A DNA stretch of 64,000 bases from Diatrype stigma. Taxonomy: Eukaryota > Ascomycota > Sordariomycetes > Xylariales > Diatrypaceae. The stretch lies in contig JAKJXP020000014.1 of the NCBI GenBank assembly GCA_022225965.2, positions 248,001-312,000 on the forward strand. The letters run 5' to 3'. The number at the start of each line of letters is the position of its first letter. Positions within the stretch are counted from its first letter, which is position 1. The position numbers were made by a program, and so were the translations under genes. Below the pieces are notes generated by a model, which saw nothing but the letters and a program-made list of their open reading frames with translations, was not told the DNA's origin and ran no database searches. Shown one piece after another: positions 58,923-64,000 of this stretch.

Positions 58923-59855
58923 TTACTCTTGATTCCGTTGCCAACAGCAGCACCATCTTGCGGCAAATGACTTTATTCCAGCTATGCCTTTCTTGGAGCT
59001 TTCGGCAACCGATCGACAGCATCTACAAAGCAGTGCAGTAGATGACGTCCCAGGAGGTGGCATTTCAGGAGGTGGCGTTCCAGGAGGTGACACTCTAGGA
59101 GATGGCGCTTCAGGTGGCGCTTCAGGAGATGGTGCTTCATGTGGCGCTTCAGGAGATGGCGCTCCAGAAGTTGATGTTGAAGGGTTGGGGAAGGAATGAT
59201 AATCGCTGGGCGTGGGAGAGCCTGCCTCAGCAGGTCCGCTGGGTGTGGGAGAGGCTGGATCAGCAGGGCGATCGGCAGGGCCGCTGGGTGTGGAAGAGAC
59301 TGGATCAGGAGGGTGCTCGGCAGAGTCGCTGATTGTGGGAGAGGCTGTATCGGCGGGGTGAGCTGTCGAGCCCTGTGTAGCCATCCCACGGCGTTGCTTC
59401 TCTCTCCTACGCCATTGGCATTCGAAGCATTGCCAATAGTCGAATCCCAGACCCTCCAGTTCCGCCTCAGGTTCGACTTCGGGATCGAGCTTCGAATCAA
59501 TTGAGTGCCGTCTCTGGTCAGCCTCTGTAGCTTTGCCTTTTCCCTTCCAGGTTGCTGCTTGCTGTTCTTCTATGGTAGCCACAACCACGGGTGCGTTTGA
59601 GGTATCAAAGTCGATATGTTGGAATCTTTCAGTTGCACGCCGGGATTCGTCATTGCAATGGAGAATGACCCTGATGGGAAAAGACTTGACTAGTTCCGGA
59701 ATCAATGTCTCTATGAAGTTTCTGGCCGCGTGAAATGGGTCTTTCTCATCCTCTTCTTCGAGGGTTTCCAGGGTCATTTTCCATGGCTTCTTTTGCTCTA
59801 CCTTTTGCCCTCGCTTTGAACTTTCCCCCTCTTGCTTTTGCTTGCGAGGTGACAT
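58923..59855 (-). CDS. Proline-rich hypothetical protein with internal repeats
   Basis: I do not recognise this 310-aa protein. The N-terminal ~25 residues are very basic and polar (KQKQEGESSKRGQKVEQKK). A globular-looking part follows (KDPFHAARNFIETLIPELVK, FPIRVILHCND) up to an aromatic, Cys-containing patch FDYWQCFECQWRRREKQRR, which resembles half of a metal-binding knuckle. Residues about 165-280 are degenerate repeats: a SGPADRPADPASPTP-type block, then PSPEAPPEA units and PPGTPPPEMPPP. The C-terminus is Cys-rich (LLCRCCRS, RWCCCWQ). The last codons are followed by a GTAAGT donor with a CTAAC branch site downstream, so the true end may be spliced into 58718-58850. It could be a fast-evolving nuclear or lineage-specific protein. 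There is no signal peptide or membrane helix. Confidence 0.6.
   Translation of the reverse strand: MSPRKQKQEGESSKRGQKVEQKKPWKMTLETLEEEDEKDPFHAARNFIETLIPELVKSFPIRVILHCNDESRRATERFQHIDFDTSNAPVVVATIEEQQAATWKGKGKATEADQRRHSIDSKLDPEVEPEAELEGLGFDYWQCFECQWRRREKQRRGMATQGSTAHPADTASPTISDSAEHPPDPVSSTPSGPADRPADPASPTPSGPAEAGSPTPSDYHSFPNPSTSTSGAPSPEAPHEAPSPEAPPEAPSPRVSPPGTPPPEMPPPGTSSTALLCRCCRSVAESSKKGIAGIKSFAARWCCCWQRNQE
59050..59345. repeat. Coding minisatellite in the proline-rich orphan
   Basis: About 15-bp units of the type GGTGGCGCTTCAGGA occupy 59050-59165. Longer ~45-bp units around GCTGGGTGTGGGAGAGGCTGG lie at 59203-59345. Both encode the Pro/Ala/Ser repeats on the minus strand. Confidence 0.75.
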
Positions 59856-61017
59856 GGCGAGTGCCGAAAGTCGAGGGGTCTTGAGGGGGGTATAGGAGAA
59901 AACGAGATAAAATGGATGTAAGTCGCCTAGGCCTAGCTAATGATTTTTGACCGGGTGTAATATAGCGAATGCGGTTGAGGATGTGATGTCTGAGGTTTAT
60001 GATGATAGCTCCCGACACCATCTGGATAGATTTATTGAATATCTACCTACTTCGTAGTTGGCCCAGGAGATCCCAGACTTCTCGGCATGTTATCATGAGC
60101 TCCTGCCAACCGAAAGACTGCGGGCTCTGGTCATTGGAAGTAGCAAGACTCAAATGATATCATCACCACGGTCAAGGAAAGGCCAACACCATGTTCTTTG
60201 ACCAGTAGCGCCTACGAAACAAGTCTATGCAATACCAAGTAGGCAGTCTGGGTACTCATATATACGATTCGAACACGTGGAATTATACCGCTATTCGGTA
60301 TGGTAGGATCGAACGACGAACCTCGCTGTGGTGCTTAACTTGTTCACATAAATATATCACACAAGTATGAGAAGACGTGTACCAGAGCTAGATATTACTT
60401 CCATATCTGATATCTTGTTGGAACATGCCGACTGATTGCAGAGCTTTTGATTCGTAAATACATAACATATACTCAGATATAAATAAATATATATGTACCT
60501 AGGTAGTGGGCAGCACTCTAATCCAGTGACGGTTTGTTCGGTATTAAAAGGATGCCGGAAAGGGGCAGAGGGGCAACTGCCTGCGTTAACTAGGTATATC
60601 TACCATCTACCCCGCAGGCAGGTCCCAGTCACCGCATAAGCCCTGCCAGCCGGATAATGGAGCTCCCAATTGGCCTACTGTAATCAGATAATGCCTACCT
60701 ACCTAGGTAGGTAATTACTACATACCTATCGTAGTACAATTGTACCTGGCAACTCCAGCTACACCTGAGCAACTTCTATAAAATTTTGAGAATCATAGGT
60801 AAGTTTCTAATCACACACCAGGTAACACCCACCATATGTAGATACTAGGTACCTTACTATATACCTCATATCTTAGATACACATACTTACGCCAGTTGCT
60901 AGCATTGCTTCGTCGTCTTTTCGGGAAACACCATTTAGGTTGCAAGTATATATGGTACACCTACCATAGCCGCCCCCTTCTGCAGCAGAAGTCCCGCCCC
61001 CCACCCACCACTTCGAG
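59856..61017. other. Intergenic: between orphan and ATP11 gene
   Basis: These genes diverge. The region is AT-rich with TACCTAGGTA-type palindromes near 60496-60508 and 60690-60715 and contains no supportable gene. Confidence 0.6.
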
Positions 61018-62070
61018 ATGGCAATAGCCCGCAGCACGGCGTCCGCCCTCCGCAACTTCCTGGGCCGACACCACCACCAGCAGCTTCTGCCGCTGCGAGG
61101 CGGGGTCCTCCCGGCCTCGTCGTCACCCTCGTCGTTGTCGCCACACCAGCGCCGCTGGGCCCAGGTCCACGATGTGCGCTTTCTCGCCACGACCCAGGCC
61201 TCGCGCAGCGTGCCCGAGAAGTACCGCGAGAAGCTCGACCAGAAGGCCCGCGAGGAGGGCCTGCGGGACATCGACGAGCTGCTGACCGCCTACGCCGACC
61301 GCATAGAGGAGCTGAAGAAGAAGGACCGCGCGAGCGTGCCCGGGCTCGACGCCCTCCTCGACGACGCCGACCCTAGCGAAGCGCAAGCACAAGCACAAGC
61401 ACAAGCACAACAGCAGGCGCCAGGAGAACCGTCGGCGTCGGCATCCGCGGTGCCACGGCCGCCGCCGCGTCCCAGCAGCGCGGCAGCCATCAAGCCGCTC
61501 TCGGAGATCCTGGACCTGGACAAGGCGCGGGCGCTGCCGGCGCAGGAGCTGGGGGCGGTGTGGCGGCTGCGGCACGCCTCGTCGCCGACGTCGCTGTGCG
61601 CGGTGATACCCGCGGCGACGTACCGCGGGCTGGAGGCGACGGCGCGGCGGCACCCGGCGTTCGTGCTGCCCGTGCCGCGCGCCGGCGCCGGCGCCGAGAT
61701 GCACTACCTGCAGTGGGTGTTCGACGGCCCCTCGCGCACCGCCACCGTGCTCTTCACCCAGCTCGCCGAGTACAAGGCCCGCGGCGAGTGGGCGCAGCCC
61801 CACACCAGCGCCACCCACTACTGGGACGACGCGCTCGCCGCGGGCCCCGCCGAGGCCGTCCTCATGGCCGGCAGCCTCGTCGAGGGCCGCGGCGCCTCCA
61901 TCGCCGATGCCCAATGGCTCGTCGCCCTGCTGCAGCGCTTCTACGCCGGCGAGGGCAACGGCAGCGGCGGCGTCGACCCCGCTAAGCGCGCTCTGCTTGA
62001 GCAGTTCTCCAGCGGCGACCCTACCTTCAGTGTCGAGAAGCTTCTCGAAGAGAGCGAGAAGCTGGGCTGA
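61018..62070 (+). CDS. ATP11: Mitochondrial F1-ATPase assembly factor ATP11
   Basis: This 350-aa intronless gene encodes the chaperone that binds the F1 beta subunit during ATP synthase assembly in the mitochondrial matrix. The first ~60 residues are Arg/Ser/His-rich without acidic residues (ARSTASALRNFLGRHHHQQ), a presequence. The ATP11 domain follows with EKYREKLDQKAREEGLRDI, a low-complexity linker containing AQAQAQAQ encoded by a CAAGCA hexamer run, then KPLSEILDLDKARALPAQEL and AVWRLRHASSPTSLCAVIPA. Further on are MHYLQWVFDGP, TQLAEYKARGEWAQPHT and SLVEGRGASIADAQWLVALL, ending VEKLLEESEKLG. Very high GC in third positions compared with flanking intergenic DNA. It converges with the CoA-ligase gene. 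Confidence 0.92.
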   Translation: MAIARSTASALRNFLGRHHHQQLLPLRGGVLPASSSPSSLSPHQRRWAQVHDVRFLATTQASRSVPEKYREKLDQKAREEGLRDIDELLTAYADRIEELKKKDRASVPGLDALLDDADPSEAQAQAQAQAQQQAPGEPSASASAVPRPPPRPSSAAAIKPLSEILDLDKARALPAQELGAVWRLRHASSPTSLCAVIPAATYRGLEATARRHPAFVLPVPRAGAGAEMHYLQWVFDGPSRTATVLFTQLAEYKARGEWAQPHTSATHYWDDALAAGPAEAVLMAGSLVEGRGASIADAQWLVALLQRFYAGEGNGSGGVDPAKRALLEQFSSGDPTFSVEKLLEESEKLG

Positions 62071-62638
62071 TGATCCTGTTCCTTGGCCCTGGAGTTCTCG
62101 CCGCTCCCCAGCTGGGTAGGCCGGGTCGAGGTGCGGGCGAGCCCAGGGCGGGAGAGTTAGAAGGGGGAGAAATCGAGCGAGCGAACGAGCGAGCATGCAA
62201 GGCTTCTGCCGTTTTGAGACCGAGACGAAATCACATACCGGAGGTGGTATGTAAGAAAACCACATGCACGGGAGGAATGATGCATGCCTGCAGAGCTTCA
62301 CAGACGGTGCCTAGGTCAAGTAGTTTAGGTCCACGAACTTTACAGTCTTTACTGGATAGGGGGGCGAAAAGGCCGCCCTCCTAGCTGTCATTCTGTCCTT
62401 GTACAATAGCTGGGTGGTTCGGCGGTATAAAATAGCCCGAACATACCTACATATATACCAAAATGTACAGTATTCACAATCTACATCATTAAACCGCTCT
62501 ATCGCTCGCTCGCTCGCTCGTCCTTTCCTCTCACACTTACTGCCGCACGCACATCTCACTATGATCTTAAGTATCCAACCGTGCCATATCTAATCGCCCG
62601 TCCTCCCATTCATCCACCAGCCACATTCGATAGCTGCT
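62071..62638. other. Intergenic: convergent 3' ends of ATP11 and CoA-ligase genes
   Basis: Two 3' UTRs; GCGA and CGCT tetranucleotide runs lie near 62171-62195 and 62502-62520, and are inverted relative to each other. No gene. Confidence 0.6.
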
Positions 62639-64000
62639 TTACAGCTTCGCCCCGGAGGCGATATCCTCCTTCTTCGCCAGGTCCTTGAGCACGCGCCGCA
62701 GCAGCTTGCCGCTGGCGTTCTTGGGGATCTCGTCGACGAAGCGCACGCCGCCCCGCAGGCGCTTGTGCTGCGCGACCTTGGCGTCCAGCCAGGCGACGAT
62801 CTCGGCCGCCTTCTCGGCCGTGCGCGGCGCCCCGGGCTTCAGCACCAGGTACGCCCGCGGCACCTCGGTCTCGCGCTGCCGGTCGTGGGCCGGGATCACG
62901 CACGCGTCCGCGATCTCATCGTGGCCCAGGAGGAGGCCCTCGAGCTCGGCGGGCGCAACTTGGAATCCCTCTGTTGTTGTTTGACGAGCTCGAGGTTAGC
63001 TTTGCTTGGTCAAATCTGCGCGCAGAGCTGGCTGCTTGTTTTCTTCTTCGTATATGGTCTCCCCTCCCCGGCAGGCGGGGTAAGCCCAGAAGTATTTCAA
63101 GTTCACTTTCTTAGGGGGGGGATTCAGGTCATAGCAACACTCACTGTACTTGATCAGCTCCTTAAGCCGGTCCGTGATGTAGAAGTTGCCCCGCGCGTCG
63201 ACGTAGGCGATGTCGCCGGTCCGGAAGAAGCCGTCCTCGCTGAACGTGTCCTTCTGCAGGTCGGGCCGGTTCAGGTAGCCGGGGAACACGTTGGGCCCGC
63301 GCGCCCAGAGCTCGCCCTCCTGGCCCCGCGGCAGCTCGTTGCCGTCGAGGTCCACGATCTTGGCCTCCAGGTTCGGCAGCAGCTTGCCGACCGACCCGTT
63401 GAACCGCTTCCAGTCGACGAGCGACGCCTTGGTCAGCGTCGGCGCCGTCTCCGACAGCCCGTACCCCTGCATGATGGGGATCGTCAGGCGCTCCCACACG
63501 ATCTCGACCTGCCGTGCGCGCACACGCAAGATGCGGATCAGTCACGCCGTCATGTCATGGTGCTTTGGAAGCCGTTTAGGCATAACTAGGGGTGGTTTCC
63601 TTGATGTGGGTGACTTACCAAGTCCTTGCCTAGCGGCGCAGCACCAGAGTTCATCCATTTCATGCTCGACAGGTCGAACTTCGAGACGACGGGGTGCTTG
63701 GCCAATGCCAGTACTACGGGTGGCGGAACCGACGCGTACGTTATCCCGAAATCCTGGATCACCTTGCAGGCCTTCTCCAGATCGAACTTGGGGAGCACAA
63801 TCACTTGTATGCCCATTCGTATCCCTTGCAGCACGATGCAAGTCAGACCCTAATCACGTACAGGAAAGGATTAGCTAACACAATGAATGACATGCCATGC
63901 CATGCCACGCCCCGACCCTCTCTATGTTTACGGGGAGCTGGCGAACGGTGGGGCAACCGTCAATGAAGGACCTGCTTTGTTTGCTTGCTTACATAGACAT
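62639..64000 (-). CDS. 4-coumarate/acyl-CoA ligase-like enzyme with peroxisomal AKL end (partial)
   Basis: This is the C-terminal part of an ANL-superfamily AMP-forming acyl-CoA ligase; the N-terminus lies beyond the right edge. Minus-strand exons are 63993-64000 (8 nt visible), 63619-63849, 63145-63508 and 62639-62970. The reading restores VY-GLTCIVLQG at the edge. Motifs seen are [81 protein letters not shown] (hinge and CoA-binding) and PKNASGKLLRRVLKDL with the catalytic Lys in GK. The C-terminus GAKL contains AKL, a PTS1 signal, so import into peroxisomes is likely. Fungal 4CL-like ligases with PTS1 activate aromatic or fatty acids for beta-oxidation or secondary metabolism; the substrate cannot be told from this part. 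Confidence 0.93.

Noticed and set aside
60240..60330. Possible tRNA-like segment (GATTCGAAC and GGATCGAAC motifs)
   Set aside because: No acceptor, D- or anticodon-arm pairing could be assembled around the T-loop-like words.
61123..62301. 392-aa minus-strand open frame opposite ATP11
   Set aside because: Antisense shadow of a GC-rich ATP11 exon; Gly/Arg/Leu-rich with no domain.

Overview
This window is nuclear DNA from a filamentous ascomycete, most likely a Pezizomycotina/Sordariomycete-type fungus. The evidence is its short (about 50-90 bp) spliceosomal introns with GT..AG ends and CTAAC/CTGAC-like branch sites, single-gene transcription units on both strands, fungal-type housekeeping proteins, and long intergenic spaces full of GTAG/CTAC tetranucleotide runs. 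The species cannot be named from the sequence alone. I found no CRISPR array, prokaryotic operon, rRNA or convincing tRNA.

Layout, left to right: a Polo-like kinase cut by the left edge (-); an OPA3-family mitochondrial protein (+); an unrecognised 220-aa protein (+); a 4.5 kb stretch with no supportable gene; a small DUF7727-type membrane protein (+); an Rtc3/SBDS-domain protein (-); a 979-aa DH-PH RhoGEF (-); ribosomal protein eL36 (+); a TUG/UBX-domain protein with several homopolymer tracts (-); proteasome subunit beta-3/Pup3 (+); a 997-aa SERCA-type Ca2+-ATPase (-); a 651-bp MITE with 93-bp inverted ends; the GTPase Ran (-); the proteasome assembly chaperone Nas2/PSMD9 (-); a gene-poor island holding a small secreted protein (+) and a secreted class-3 lipase (+); a 14-3-3 protein (+); a synaptojanin-like Sac1/5-phosphatase (+); mitochondrial cytochrome c peroxidase (-); the U1 snRNP factor Prp39 (-); a proline-rich orphan (-); the F1-ATPase assembly factor ATP11 (+); and an acyl-CoA/4-coumarate-CoA ligase-like enzyme ending in a peroxisomal AKL signal (-), cut by the right edge.

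The genes are mostly unlinked core functions: cell cycle, nuclear transport, proteasome, splicing, mitochondria, calcium and phosphoinositide signalling. There is no obvious biosynthetic cluster. The two predicted secreted proteins sit together in the sparsest part of the window. The most notable observations are the MITE, three very small coding exons (3, 8 and 10 nt), the repeat-rich UBX protein and orphan, and the dispersed palindromic TACCTAGGTA-type intergenic repeat. I did not find a clearly new multi-gene system. Exon coordinates were derived by hand from splice signals, reading frame and family conservation.
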